DNA of 37,553 bases from Burkholderiaceae bacterium (lineage in GTDB: Bacteria > Pseudomonadota > Gammaproteobacteria > Burkholderiales > Burkholderiaceae). The notes below the pieces were generated by a model. That model was not told the DNA's origin and did not search any database. It saw only the letters and a list, made by a program, of their open reading frames with translations. Positions 9,103 through 19,700 of the stretch are shown here, in pieces. The stretch spans positions 1 through 37,553 of the forward strand of contig CANGWV010000004.1 of assembly GCA_947457875.1 (NCBI GenBank). Direction: 5' to 3'. Position 1 is the first letter of the stretch. Every line of letters starts with the position of its first letter. The position numbers and the translations under genes are program-made.

Positions 9103-9510
9103 ATGCTAGATGCGATGCAGCACCCCTCTTTACTCGATTGCCGCCGTTTGTTTTTGCGGGATTACGAGATTTACATCAATATCGGCGTACATGACTTTGA
9201 GAAAAAAGCAGAGCAGCGCGTGATTCTGAATATTGATCTGTACATTCCGCTTGCGCTCAACACTCCAACAAAAGATACCTTGGACGAGGTACTCGATTAC
9301 GACTTCATGCGCGAGACCATTCGGACAAGGGCCCAGAAGGGCCACATCCATTTACAAGAAACCCTCTGCGACGATATTGTTGCGGCAATGTTGGCTCACC
9401 CCAATGTGAGGGCAGCCCGCGTTTCCACCGCTAAGCCAGACGTCTATTCGGACTGCCATTCGGTGGGTGTTGAGGTGTTTCGTATCAAAGATTCGGTTAC
9501 GGTAGGGTAA
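9103..9510 (+). CDS. folB: Dihydroneopterin aldolase
   Basis: FolB converts 7,8-dihydroneopterin to 6-hydroxymethyl-7,8-dihydropterin and glycolaldehyde in folate synthesis. The FolB fold signature is clear: [18 protein letters not shown], then the [11 protein letters not shown] strand, [19 protein letters not shown], and a conserved lysine in STAKPDVY. The ORF track starts at 9067 inside the previous gene. I chose ATG 9103, which has AGG nine bases upstream and yields 135 residues; ATG 9115 is also possible. It lies 10 bp after the FolM-like gene and 4 bp before ttcA. Confidence 0.92.
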   Translation: MLDAMQHPSLLDCRRLFLRDYEIYINIGVHDFEKKAEQRVILNIDLYIPLALNTPTKDTLDEVLDYDFMRETIRTRAQKGHIHLQETLCDDIVAAMLAHPNVRAARVSTAKPDVYSDCHSVGVEVFRIKDSVTVG

Positions 9511-9514
9511 GCCC

Positions 9515-10426
9515 GTGAACGATCCTCGTAAAGCAGCGTTTGAAGAAAACAAACTCGAGAAAAAACTGTCTCGCTTAGTTGGCCAAGCGATTGGTGACTT
9601 TGGCATGATCGAGGATGGTGACAAAGTGATGGTATGCGTATCGGGCGGTAAAGACAGCTACGCCATGCTCGATATTTTGCTCAAGCTGCGCGAGCGAGCG
9701 CCGATCCAGTTTGAAATCGTTGCGGTCAACTTAGATCAGAAGCAACCCAATTTTCCAGCAGAAATACTACCGAACTATTTAACCAGCTTAGGCGTGCCAT
9801 TTCACATTGAAGAGCAAGATACCTACAGTATTGTCAAGCGCGTGATACCAGAGGGCAAGACTACCTGCGGTTTATGCTCGCGTTTACGGCGCGGTATTTT
9901 GTACCGGGTTGCCGATGAGTTGGGCGCGACGAAGATTGCCCTTGGTCATCACCGCGACGATATTTTAGAAACCCTATTGCTCAATCTGTTTTATGCCGGC
10001 AAATTGAAGGGCATGCCACCCAAGCTGCGATCGGATGATGGTAAGCACATTGTGATTCGGCCACTTGCCTATGTTCCGGAAAAACTACTCGTGCGGTATG
10101 CTGAAGACATGCAGTTCCCCATCATTCCATGTGATTTATGTGGAAGTCAGCCCAATCTTCAGCGCGGTGCGATGAAGCAAATGCTCCGCGATTGGGAAAA
10201 GAAACACCCAGGCCGGGTAGAAAATCTCTTTCGGGCGATGCACCACATCGTGCCATCGCACCTAATGGACCGCGAGGCATTTGATTTCACCAATTTAGAG
10301 ATCGATGGCGGTATTGGCGGAGCCCTTGGTAATTTAGGTGCCAGATCCCCAGGCGATCGGGGAATCGACGAGGCCGAACTCGATGAGTTAGCCTGCGGTA
10401 CCGTGATTCGCGGTGTTTATAATTAA
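9515..10426 (+). CDS. ttcA: tRNA 2-thiocytidine(32) synthetase TtcA
   Basis: This ATP-dependent iron-sulfur enzyme thiolates cytidine 32 of certain tRNAs. The PP-loop [10 protein letters not shown] lies near residues 45-54. Two CxxC motifs, TTCGLCSR near 120 and PCDLCGSQ near 207, are the family cluster ligands. [17 protein letters not shown] is also typical. The GTG start at 9515 is preceded by GTAGGG. The 303 residues match the usual length. It sits between folB and glmU in a closely packed unit (4-nt gaps on both sides), an order I recall from related Burkholderiales. Confidence 0.96.
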   Translation: MNDPRKAAFEENKLEKKLSRLVGQAIGDFGMIEDGDKVMVCVSGGKDSYAMLDILLKLRERAPIQFEIVAVNLDQKQPNFPAEILPNYLTSLGVPFHIEEQDTYSIVKRVIPEGKTTCGLCSRLRRGILYRVADELGATKIALGHHRDDILETLLLNLFYAGKLKGMPPKLRSDDGKHIVIRPLAYVPEKLLVRYAEDMQFPIIPCDLCGSQPNLQRGAMKQMLRDWEKKHPGRVENLFRAMHHIVPSHLMDREAFDFTNLEIDGGIGGALGNLGARSPGDRGIDEAELDELACGTVIRGVYN

Positions 10427-10430
10427 CAGC

Positions 10431-11918
10431 ATGAATATTGTCATACTGGCTGCAGGACAGGGAAGGCGGATGAAATCGGCTTTGCCGAAGGTCTTGCAAA
10501 CCCTTGCCGGTAGACCATTGCTGGAGCATGTTCTGGCTACCGCCAATCAACTCGTCGGCAAATCCAAAACAAAACCCATCGTTGTGATTGGCCATGGCGC
10601 AAATAACATCACTGCTTACATAGAACAGATTAAAAAAGAGCGTCCAGGATTTGCTGATGCAGTGACGGTGATGCAGAAAGAGCAAAAAGGCACCGGTCAT
10701 GCGCTGTTGCAAGCACTGCCTAAGCTTGATCTAGATACGCCCACTTTAGTGCTGTATGGCGATGTTCCCTTAATTTCGAAAAAAACCCTGATGCGTTTAG
10801 TCACATTAGCCGATGGTAAGCGCGGAAGTGACTCCGCTCTTGCCTTGCTGACGCAGCAAATGGATAATCCAACAGGGTATGGTCGCATCCTGCGTGACAC
10901 CGAAGGCGCTGTCAGAGGTATTGTTGAAGAAAAGGATGCGGATCGCCAACAAAAAAGTATTACTGAAATTAATACCGGCATCATGGTCTTGCCAAGTGGC
11001 CGTCTCAAGAAATGGCTTAAATCATTAAAGGCGAGCAATGCGCAAGGCGAGTATTACTTAACGGATGTGATTGCAATGGCTGCGCGAGACAATGTTCCCA
11101 TTCGCACAGCCCAAGCCGATTTTGAATGGGAAACTGTTGGCGTGAATAGCCGCGATCAATTGGCGGCGCTAGAGTGCACGCATCAGCATGTCATTGCGAT
11201 GCAATTAATGGAGGCGGGCGTAACCTTGCTCGATCCGGCACGGATTGATGTACGCGGCAGCCTAAGCTGCGGTTCGGATGTGGTCATCGATGTCGGATGT
11301 ATTTTTGAGGGTAATGTCACGCTGGACTCCGGCACACGAGTGGGGCCGTATTGCATCGTACGCAATAGCGCAATTGGCAAAGAGGTTGCAATCCACGCAT
11401 TTAGTCATTTAGATGGAGCCGTGGTCGGGTCCAATTCGATTATTGGACCCTATGCCCGCTTACGTCCTGGGGCTGATTTGGCGAATGACGTGCATATTGG
11501 TAATTTTGTCGAGGTTAAGAACAGCCGGATTGATTCCAATAGCAAGGCAAACCATTTGGCCTATGTTGGTGATTCCCTGGTGGGCGCGCGCGTCAATATT
11601 GGCGCTGGCACTATTACCTGCAATTACGATGGCGTCAATAAACACCAAACAATTATTGAAGATGATGTCTTTATTGGCTCCGATACACAACTTGTTGCCC
11701 CTGTTCGAGTTGGGCGCGGAGCGACCTTGGGTGCGGGTACAACTTTAACCAAAGATGCGCCTGCTAATCAGTTAACGGTATCGCGCGCAAAGCAGTTATC
11801 GATCCAGTGGCAGCGTCCTGTTAAGCAAGAAAAGAAAACAGTCAGTAAAAAAGCGGCCGCTAAAAAAGCAACTCCTAAAAAAGCGACTGCCAAAAAAACG
11901 GCAAAGGCTAAAAAATAA
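10431..11918 (+). CDS. glmU: Bifunctional GlcNAc-1-P uridyltransferase / GlcN-1-P acetyltransferase, with lysine-rich tail
   Basis: GlmU acetylates glucosamine-1-phosphate and then makes UDP-GlcNAc, the precursor of peptidoglycan and lipid A. The N-terminal pyrophosphorylase domain begins [11 protein letters not shown] (signature GxGxRMxS) and ends near residue 245. The C-terminal part is a left-handed beta-helix with hexapeptide repeats and the acetyltransferase segment NHLAYVGDS. The true start is ATG 10431 (MNIVILAAG), not the tracked 10413. At 495 residues it is about 40 longer than E. coli GlmU. The last 30 residues contain 13 lysines in an [14 protein letters not shown]-type tail resembling histone H1-like bacterial tails. 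It shares TAATG with glmS. Confidence 0.96.
   Translation: MNIVILAAGQGRRMKSALPKVLQTLAGRPLLEHVLATANQLVGKSKTKPIVVIGHGANNITAYIEQIKKERPGFADAVTVMQKEQKGTGHALLQALPKLDLDTPTLVLYGDVPLISKKTLMRLVTLADGKRGSDSALALLTQQMDNPTGYGRILRDTEGAVRGIVEEKDADRQQKSITEINTGIMVLPSGRLKKWLKSLKASNAQGEYYLTDVIAMAARDNVPIRTAQADFEWETVGVNSRDQLAALECTHQHVIAMQLMEAGVTLLDPARIDVRGSLSCGSDVVIDVGCIFEGNVTLDSGTRVGPYCIVRNSAIGKEVAIHAFSHLDGAVVGSNSIIGPYARLRPGADLANDVHIGNFVEVKNSRIDSNSKANHLAYVGDSLVGARVNIGAGTITCNYDGVNKHQTIIEDDVFIGSDTQLVAPVRVGRGATLGAGTTLTKDAPANQLTVSRAKQLSIQWQRPVKQEKKTVSKKAAAKKATPKKATAKKTAKAKK
11847..11906 (+). repeat. 15-nt tandem repeat encoding the GlmU lysine tail
   Basis: Runs of six or seven A begin at 11847, 11862, 11877 and 11892, exactly 15 nt apart. 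Each is followed by a diverged nine-base Ala/Thr/Pro-type stretch, encoding [15 protein letters not shown] and KKTAK. The poly-A runs make this a slippage-prone array. The AAAGG that probably serves as the glmS Shine-Dalgarno (11903-11907) touches its end. Confidence 0.85.
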
Positions 11919-13750
11919 TGTGCGGCATTGTTGGGGCGGCATCACGTAAAAATATCGTTCCTATCCTGATTGAGGGCTTACGACGCCTTGAGTACCGTGG
12001 CTACGACTCCTGCGGATTTGCTGTGATTGATGCGGCAAATGCAAAGCACCCCATCGAGCGCGCTCGGACGACTGCACGCGTTGCTGAATTAGCCGAACAA
12101 GGCAATCAGTTTCAGGGCGCTTTGGGTATAGCCCATACACGCTGGGCAACCCACGGCAAGCCAGATACCCATAACGCCCATCCCCACATATCCAATCAGT
12201 TAATTGCAGTAGTGCATAACGGCATTATTGAAAACTACGATGTATTGCGCACGGAACTGATAGCTGCAGGCTATGTATTTGAGTCAGAGACCGATACGGA
12301 AGTCATTGCCCATTTAATCCACCAAACCTATGTTGCACAATCCAGCCGAAACATTGCGCTTGCTGTACGTACGGTATTGCCACGCTTGCATGGCGCCTAT
12401 GCGATTGGGGTGATTGCGCAAGATTGTCCTGATACCTTAATTGGGGCGCGTGTTGGCTCTCCACTGGTTATTGCTTTTGGTGAAAATGAACACTTTATTG
12501 CGTCCGATGCCTTGGCACTCGCAGGGCATGCAAAGACCATGCTGTATTTAGAAGAAGGTGATGTTGCTGTTTTAAAAGCCGATGAGGTCAGCATTACCGA
12601 TGGCAATGGTCAGATGGTTCAGCGCATACAAAAACCAATGCCAGCCCAAGCGGACTCCGTTGACTTAGGACCATATCAGCATTACATGCAAAAAGAAATC
12701 TTTGAGCAACCTACAGCCATTGCAAATACGCTTGCCAATGTTACGCATTTTGGGCCTGATCTTTTTAATGCAGATCCACACGCCTGGCAGGAGTTTGATC
12801 AGATTCTGATTTTGGCATGCGGCACCAGTTATTACTCGGCTTGCGTTGCTAAGTATTGGCTTGAATCGATTGCTGGTATGCCGACGCAAGTGGAAATTGC
12901 CAGCGAATACCGCTATCGCACTTCAGTGCCCAATCCCAAGACACTGATCGTCGTGGTATCGCAGTCGGGCGAGACGGCGGATACTTTAGCTTCCCTGCGC
13001 CATGCTAAAGAACTCGGCCATACGATGACCTTGGCGATTTGTAATGTGGCCAGCAGTGCCATGATTCGTGAAACAAATTGGCGCTTTCTAACGAAGGCAG
13101 GCACTGAAATTGGGGTTGCTTCAACCAAGGCATTTACTACCCAATTGCTGGCGCTCTACTTATTGGCTATGTCGATTGCCAAACGCCAGGGTCGCATTAG
13201 TGATGTTGAAGAGAAAGGTGCACTAAAGGCATTGCGGCACTTGCCCAAGGCCTTGATTGCCGTATTGGCTCTAGAGCCACAAATCATCGCCTGGAGCACT
13301 GCGTTTGCGCAGTGTGAAAATGCATTGTTCTTGGGCCGAGGCCTGCACTACCCCATTGCCCTTGAAGGTGCTTTAAAGCTCAAAGAGATTTCCTATATTC
13401 ATGCAGAAGCCTATCCAGCAGGCGAGTTAAAGCATGGTCCGTTGGCATTGGTTACTGAAAAAATACCAGTAGTGACAGTGGCGCCAAACGATGCCCTACT
13501 TGAAAAACTCAAATCCAATATGCAAGAAGTGAAAGCCCGCGGCGGTCGCTTATATGTATTTGCAGATCAAGATACTGAAATCGTCAGCAGTGATGGCATT
13601 ACCGTGATTCGCTTGCCTGAGCACTATGGCGATTTATCACCCATTTTGCATGTGGTGCCGCTGCAGTTACTGGCGTATCACACGGCCTGTGCTCGCGAAA
13701 CGGATGTGGATAAACCACGAAACTTAGCGAAAAGTGTGACAGTCGAATAA
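11918..13750 (+). CDS. glmS: Glutamine-fructose-6-phosphate aminotransferase (isomerizing)
   Basis: GlmS makes glucosamine-6-phosphate from fructose-6-phosphate and glutamine, the entry step to the UDP-GlcNAc made by GlmU. The N-terminal glutaminase begins MCGIVGA, with Cys2 as nucleophile, followed by [11 protein letters not shown] and HTRWATHG. Two SIS sugar-binding domains follow, seen as [15 protein letters not shown] near 295 and [20 protein letters not shown] near 470. The conserved end is [13 protein letters not shown]. The length of 610 residues is standard. It is coupled to glmU by a TAATG overlap. No glmS ribozyme is expected or seen. Confidence 0.98.
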   Translation: MCGIVGAASRKNIVPILIEGLRRLEYRGYDSCGFAVIDAANAKHPIERARTTARVAELAEQGNQFQGALGIAHTRWATHGKPDTHNAHPHISNQLIAVVHNGIIENYDVLRTELIAAGYVFESETDTEVIAHLIHQTYVAQSSRNIALAVRTVLPRLHGAYAIGVIAQDCPDTLIGARVGSPLVIAFGENEHFIASDALALAGHAKTMLYLEEGDVAVLKADEVSITDGNGQMVQRIQKPMPAQADSVDLGPYQHYMQKEIFEQPTAIANTLANVTHFGPDLFNADPHAWQEFDQILILACGTSYYSACVAKYWLESIAGMPTQVEIASEYRYRTSVPNPKTLIVVVSQSGETADTLASLRHAKELGHTMTLAICNVASSAMIRETNWRFLTKAGTEIGVASTKAFTTQLLALYLLAMSIAKRQGRISDVEEKGALKALRHLPKALIAVLALEPQIIAWSTAFAQCENALFLGRGLHYPIALEGALKLKEISYIHAEAYPAGELKHGPLALVTEKIPVVTVAPNDALLEKLKSNMQEVKARGGRLYVFADQDTEIVSSDGITVIRLPEHYGDLSPILHVVPLQLLAYHTACARETDVDKPRNLAKSVTVE

Positions 13751-13793
13751 GTCCTCATGCTTCATGCAGTTGGATTGCCTCTAAGTCACTTAC

Positions 13794-13807
13794 ATTACAG
13801 GTGTAAT
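13794..13807. promoter_or_regulatory. Interrupted palindrome upstream of the RND efflux operon
   Basis: ATTACA-GG-TGTAAT is a perfect 6-bp inverted repeat with a 2-bp centre, located 63 bp before the outer membrane factor start in the 119-bp gap after glmS. Its size and place suit a dimeric repressor or activator operator (TetR, MarR or MerR type). No convincing sigma70 -35/-10 pair with good spacing was found around it, so its role is inferred. Confidence 0.35.
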
Positions 13808-13869
13808 ACCCTCGTAGAGACCTAGAGCACTGAATAAAGCCACCTATCTGTGTTCAAATAAGGGTTGCC

Positions 13870-15408
13870 ATGAGCGAATCAATGTTTAGCCCATCACCCT
13901 GTTTGCAAAGCCGCACGCAATTCGTTCAGCGTGCATTCGTCGTGCTCTTTGCAGCCAGCCTCGTTGCTTGTGCGGCTGGACCAGATTTTAAGCAGCCGGA
14001 TGCTCCAAAAGTAGCCCGCTTTACTGAAAAGCCGATCGCCACTACCTTGGCGACTTCGCCCAATGTTGCTGGAGGAACAGAGCAGCAGATTATTCCAGAT
14101 ACGGATATTCCGGCGGAGTGGTGGACCTTATTTAAATCACCTGAGCTTGATAAGTTAATCAAAACAGCCTTGGAGCAAAATCCGAACTTAGCTGCTGCTG
14201 ATGCGGCGCTGCGGGTTGCTCAAGAAAACGTCAACGCACAAATTGGTGGCCAGTATTTCCCGAGCGTTGGTTTAGGAGCCAATACCAGTCGCCAACAGCA
14301 ATCACTGGCTACGTTTGGATTGCCTGGTCAAAATATTTATAACGTGTACAACACCTCCATTAATGTGGGTTACCGTTTGGATGTATTCGGTGCTGCGAGG
14401 CGAACCGTGGAGAGTGCCCGTGCACGAGCAGAGATTAGTCAATTTCAGCTTGAAGGCGCATACCTTGCCCTGACCGCCAATATTGTGACATCGGCTGTGC
14501 GTGAAGCAGCGCTACGCGCCCAATACGCTGCCACATCCGAGATTCTAAAAGCCCAGCAAAATTTTGCCGACGTAACCGAGCGCCAGCTTGCGATTGGGAC
14601 TGTATCGCGGGTAGACCTGACATCACAGCAAACCTTGGTGGCTAACTCCCAGGTTGATTTATTGGCCTATGAACGGAACCTTGCTTTTGCGCGAAATCAA
14701 CTTGCCGTCTACACCGGGGCATTTCCGAGCAATGCACAGATCGCTCAATTCGAGTTAGCCAATTTGCACTTACCCGATAAGCTCCCATTATCTTTGCCGT
14801 CGAACTTAGTGCGGCAACGCCCCGATATTCGGGCAGCCGAGGCCCTGCTTAAATCAACCAATGCCTTAGTGGGCGTTGCTACCGCCAATCTGTTGCCACA
14901 AATTAATTTAAGTGCCAGCGTAGGTTCGGTTGCACTCTCTTCCGGAGCGCTATTTGGGCCGACAGCAGCAATATGGAGCGTTGCTGGCGGAGTATTTCAG
15001 CCTTTATTTCAGGGCGGACAACTCCTAGCGCAACGGCGTGGTGCTATTGCGGGTTACGAACAGGCGGTGTTTCAGTATCAAGCCACCGTTCTGACTGCCT
15101 TCCAAGAGGTAGCCGATGCCTTGCGTGCCCTGGAGACCGGCGCCCAGTCATTAAAGGCCGCCGCCGATGCCGAACGCTTCTCTAAAGAAACCTTAGATTT
15201 AGTACAAGAACAATACAAATTGGGAACCAGTAGCTACTTAGCCGTGCTCTATTACCAAAATCTATACCAGCAAGCCAAGGTTAAGTTTGTACAGGCACAG
15301 GCGGTACGCTTTGCAGATACGGCGGCACTATTCGCTGCCCTGGGCGGAGGCTGGTGGAACCGAGATGGTCCAGCGTATCAATCGAATGTTGCAAGGAATA
15401 CGCAATGA
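13870..15408 (+). CDS. RND efflux outer membrane lipoprotein (NodT/OprM family)
   Basis: This is the outer membrane channel of a tripartite drug or metabolite exporter. The 512 residues include a lipobox LVAC at 31-34 after a hydrophobic signal, so Cys34 is the probable lipidation site. The sequence then shows GPDFKQP, the WWTLFKSPELDKLI segment typical of the family, and two OEP-type repeat halves (LRVAQENV near 115; RQRPDIRAAEALL near 315). The ATG at 13870 is preceded by AAGGG with 5-nt spacing. It starts the operon of channel, adaptor and pump, and overlaps the adaptor by ATGA. The substrate is unknown. Confidence 0.93.
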   Translation: MSESMFSPSPCLQSRTQFVQRAFVVLFAASLVACAAGPDFKQPDAPKVARFTEKPIATTLATSPNVAGGTEQQIIPDTDIPAEWWTLFKSPELDKLIKTALEQNPNLAAADAALRVAQENVNAQIGGQYFPSVGLGANTSRQQQSLATFGLPGQNIYNVYNTSINVGYRLDVFGAARRTVESARARAEISQFQLEGAYLALTANIVTSAVREAALRAQYAATSEILKAQQNFADVTERQLAIGTVSRVDLTSQQTLVANSQVDLLAYERNLAFARNQLAVYTGAFPSNAQIAQFELANLHLPDKLPLSLPSNLVRQRPDIRAAEALLKSTNALVGVATANLLPQINLSASVGSVALSSGALFGPTAAIWSVAGGVFQPLFQGGQLLAQRRGAIAGYEQAVFQYQATVLTAFQEVADALRALETGAQSLKAAADAERFSKETLDLVQEQYKLGTSSYLAVLYYQNLYQQAKVKFVQAQAVRFADTAALFAALGGGWWNRDGPAYQSNVARNTQ

Positions 15409-16724
15409 AATCATTGCAGGAATTTATTCAAACACTGAAGTCCAAAGTACATGAGTGGAAACTAATGGAATACGTCAGCAAGGCATGGAATGCAATAAGT
15501 CAGTTATTCAGTCGCATTGGCAATACGCTCCGCCCACGTGCACGATTTAAGAACACAAAAACCTACGCCAAGCTCATGGCGATGACGCCACTGCGTCGCC
15601 GCATGACCGTGATGTTGATTTCGGTTTTCATCTTGCTTGGACTGTTAGTTGGTTTTAATACCCTTAAAACTGCACTGATTACCTACTTTATCTCCAGTAT
15701 GGGTCTACCGCCTGCAACCGTATCGACGATGGTGGTGGAGGAGGATGAGTGGCAGCCGACTTTAAGTAGTGTGGGTAATATTCGCGCATTTCGCGGGGTT
15801 GATTTAAGTGCGGAGACTGGCGGCGCAGTATTAGATGTATTCGTTAAATCTGGTATGGATGTGAAGAAGGGCGATTTATTAATTCAGCTCAATGATGCAG
15901 CGGATATTGCTCAGCTGAATTCCTTTAAAGCAATGGCTGATTTAGCCAAGGTGATTAATGAGCGCGATAAACAGCAGCTAGCCATTCAGGCCATTAGTAA
16001 AAATGTCTTCGATACCAGCGCCGCGGATGCTAAGTCAAAAGCAGCTCAGGTTGAGCAGCAGGCTGCCCTCGTTGCAAAGAAAAGCCTCAAAGCACCCTTT
16101 AGTGGACGTGTCGGCATCATTGCAATTAATCCAGGTCAATATGTCAACGCGGGCGATAGGATGCTTACCATTCAAACCCTCGATCCGATTTTCGTGGATT
16201 TCACTTTGCCACAAAGTACTGCAGGCATGATACAGGTGGGTCAAGCGATTGAAATGAAGACCGATGCATTTAAAGATGCCGGCTTCAAAGGCAAGATTAC
16301 GGCCGTGAGCCCAAAGGTTGAACTCAACACACGCAATATGCAAATTGAAGCAATGGTCAGCAATCCCGATAAAAAGGTATTACCGGGGATGTTTGCAAAC
16401 GTCACCATCAACTTGGGTGATCGCGTTAAATACCTGACACTGCCACAAACGGCCATTACCTATAATCCTTATGGCAGCACCGTTTTCATCGCTCGCAAAA
16501 CCGATCGCATGGATAAGCAAGGAAAGCCACTGATTGAGGCTGAACAGGTATTTGTCACAACCGGCCTCACCCGCGGGGATCAAGTTGCCATTGTCAAGGG
16601 CCTTGAGCCGGGTGTGATGGTTGTTACCAGTGGGCAGCTCAAGTTAAAAAATGGCACGCCATTGATTATTAATAATCAGGTTCAGCCTGGTTTTAATCCC
16701 AACCCAAAGCCTCAAGAACAATAA
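15405..16724 (+). CDS. RND efflux periplasmic adaptor (membrane fusion protein)
   Basis: The adaptor joins the inner membrane pump to the outer membrane channel. Biotinyl-lipoyl-like halves are visible (VDLSAETGGAVLDVFVKSG near 140-160 and KSLKAPFSGRVGIIAINPGQYV near 225-246), followed by beta-barrel and membrane-proximal segments. I start it at ATG 15405, overlapping the previous stop and preceded by AAGGA, giving 439 residues. The membrane helix lies at about 67-84, leaving an unusually long N-terminal region of about 65 residues, basic and predicted cytoplasmic. ATGs at residues 58 or 60 would give a more conventional protein but lack the coupling signal. Confidence 0.9.
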   Translation: MKSLQEFIQTLKSKVHEWKLMEYVSKAWNAISQLFSRIGNTLRPRARFKNTKTYAKLMAMTPLRRRMTVMLISVFILLGLLVGFNTLKTALITYFISSMGLPPATVSTMVVEEDEWQPTLSSVGNIRAFRGVDLSAETGGAVLDVFVKSGMDVKKGDLLIQLNDAADIAQLNSFKAMADLAKVINERDKQQLAIQAISKNVFDTSAADAKSKAAQVEQQAALVAKKSLKAPFSGRVGIIAINPGQYVNAGDRMLTIQTLDPIFVDFTLPQSTAGMIQVGQAIEMKTDAFKDAGFKGKITAVSPKVELNTRNMQIEAMVSNPDKKVLPGMFANVTINLGDRVKYLTLPQTAITYNPYGSTVFIARKTDRMDKQGKPLIEAEQVFVTTGLTRGDQVAIVKGLEPGVMVVTSGQLKLKNGTPLIINNQVQPGFNPNPKPQEQ

Positions 16725-16745
16725 ATCGAGCGAACTGACTAATTT

Positions 16746-19700
16746 ATGAAGTGGACTGATTTATTTATACGAAGACCCGTCTTGGCGCTGGTTGTGAGTG
16801 CGCTCATTCTGGTGTTTGGACTGAAGTCCGCCAGTACCTTACCAGTCAATCAGTACCCGCAAACCCAAAATGCCATTGTGACTATCACAACGGCGTATTT
16901 TGGCGCAGATCCTGAAACGATTGCCGGCTTTATTACGCAGCCTTTAGAGGCGGCGATTGCACAAGCCCAGGGAATTGATTACCTCTCATCGACCAGCATT
17001 AGCGGCATCTCCACCATTATTGCAACCTTGCAACTCAATTACGATGCCAATAAAGCGCTGACCCAAATTAATACGCAAATCAGTTCAGTGCGTAATCAAT
17101 TACCACCACAGGCGCAGCAGCCCATCTTAACCGTTCAGGTCGGCCAATCCACTGCAGCAATGTATCTGGGTTTTTATAGTGACGTTATACCCAATAACAG
17201 TACAACGGATTACCTTTTGCGCGTAGTAAAGCCAAAGCTTGACTCGGTAGCCGGCGTTCAAAATGCCGAGATCTTAGGCGGCCGCAAGTTTGCGCTGCGC
17301 GCTTGGCTGGATCGCGATCGGATGGCTGGTGTCGGCGTGGGGGCGGATGATGTTTATAACGCGCTCGCAGCCAATAATTATCTTTCTGCTGTTGGTAGCA
17401 CCAAAGGTGAAATGGTGGCCGTGGATTTAGTAGCAGGGACTGATCTGCATACCTTGGATGAATTCCGTAAATTAGTAGTGAAGCGCAATGGCGCGGACAT
17501 TGTCTACTTAGATCAAGTGGCCACAGTCAGCCTAGGGTCGGATGACTACAACACCAACGTTGCATTCAGCGGTAAGCAGTCGGTATTTATTGGTATCAAA
17601 GTGGCCCCAGATGCGAATTTACTTGATGTTGCAGAACGCGTACGTGCAGTCTTGCCGGATATTCAGAAGCAATTGCCAACTGGCTTAGTCGGCAACATTG
17701 TTTATGACTCTACTAAATTTATTACAACCTCAATCGATGAGGTGGTAGCTACCTTGCTTGAGGCGCTCCTCATTGTGACGGTGGTTATCTTCTTGTTCTT
17801 GGGGAGCTTTCGCGCAGTAGCAGTGCCGGTCATTGCAATGCCACTGTCCCTCATCGGTACGTTCTTCTTAATGCAGGTCTTAGGTTATTCGATTAATTTA
17901 CTCACCCTTCTTGCCTTAGTGTTGGCGATTGGCCTAGTAGTGGATGACGCCATCATCGTGGTAGAAAACGTCGATCGCCACATGAAAGAGGGTAAGTCAC
18001 CGCTCGAAGCATCCTTAATTGCAGCGCGAGAACTCGGCAATCCAATTCTGGCAATGACGGTAGTGCTGATTGCTGTTTATATTCCTATTGGCTTTCAGGG
18101 CGGCCTTACCGGTGCGCTATTTACCGAGTTTGCGTTTACCTTGGCCAGTGCGGTAGCGGTTTCTGGCGTGGTGGCCTTGACGCTGTCGCCCATGATGTGC
18201 TCCCGTATTTTTACCGAAGGGCAAGAGAACACTCCCTTTGTCAAAAAGATCGATGCGATTTTTGATCGAGTGCACCACCGCTATCAAACTCTCCTACGGG
18301 ACCTCTTGAGTACCTGGCAAGTCATTATTGTGATGGGTGTATTTTTGCTAGGCGGTGTTGCGTATCTCTATGCAACTGCCCATTCTGAGTTGGCGCCTGT
18401 GGAAGATCAAGGGATTGTATTGATGCAGGCCTCCGGCCCGCCCAATGCCACGGTCAATCAAATGCAGACCTATGCCGATCAGATTCAAAAAATCGCCGCC
18501 GCCGAGCCTGAGTATTTGCAGATGTTCCAAATTACGAGTGCGACTAGTAGCTTTGGTGGCGTACTGATGAAGGATTGGAATGAGCGCAGTCGCAGTGCTT
18601 CTACTTTTCAGGAAGATATGCAGAATAAGTGGAATAGTATCGCCGGCGTGCGGGTTGCTGCTTTCCAATTTCCTGCCTTGCCCGGTGCCCAAGGCTTGCC
18701 AGTACAAGTGGTTATAAACACCACGGAGTCTTATGAAAACCTCAATGATGTATCGCAAGCTGTACTCGATAAAGCGCGCAAGAGCGGTATGTTTTTCTTC
18801 GTCGATACCGACTTAAAAATTGATAAACCACAAAATGTCTTAGAGATTGACCGCGAAAAAGTAGCGGCATTGGGTATGACCCAGCGCGATGTGGGTAATG
18901 CACTTTCAGCCGCTCTGGGCGGTGGTTTTGTAAATTACTTTTCGGTTGCGGGTAGGTCGTATCGCGTGATTCCGCAGGTTAAACAAGTCGATCGACTCAA
19001 TCCAGATCAAATACTGGATTACTACATTCGTACACCGAGCGGTGAGATGATTCAGGCGCGGACCATTGCCAGCATTAAGCAGCGGGTGGTTCCGCAATCG
19101 ATTAACCACTTTCAGCAGCTCAACTCGGCCACGATTATTGGCGTCAGTACGCCATTCGTATCCCAAGAAGAGGTCCTCAAGTTCATAGCGCAGTCATTAA
19201 AAGAAGTAGCACCGAATGGCTACTCCATCGATTACGCTGGACCATCACGGCAGTTTATGAATGAGTCCGGTGGATTTTTAGTCACCATGTTCTTTGCCAT
19301 TTTGATTGTCTTTTTAGTATTGGCTGCTCAGTTTGAAAGTTTCCGTGACCCGATCGTGATTTTGGTCTCGGTGCCGCTGGCTTTATTTGGCGCGCTGATT
19401 TTTATTAATCTCGGCTTTACCACGCTCAATGTCTATACTCAGGTTGGTCTGGTGACGCTGATGGGGCTGATTAGTAAGCACGGTATTTTGATCGTAGAGT
19501 TCGCCAATGAATTGCAGGCGGCAGGGCGCAGCAAGCTTGATGCGATTGTCGAGGCCAGTAGCGTTCGTTTGCGCCCCATTCTCATGACCACGGCAGCGAT
19601 GGTATTGGGTGTCGTCCCATTAGTGATTGCGTCCGGCGCTGGTGCTGCAGGGCGTCAATCTATGGGGATCGTGATTTTTACTGGCCTGTCGATCGGTACT

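Noticed and set aside
11820-11917. GlmU tail as a frameshift or separate small gene
   Set aside because: The frame is continuous from the acetyltransferase domain to a stop that is coupled to glmS; the 15-nt period agrees with an in-frame repeat.
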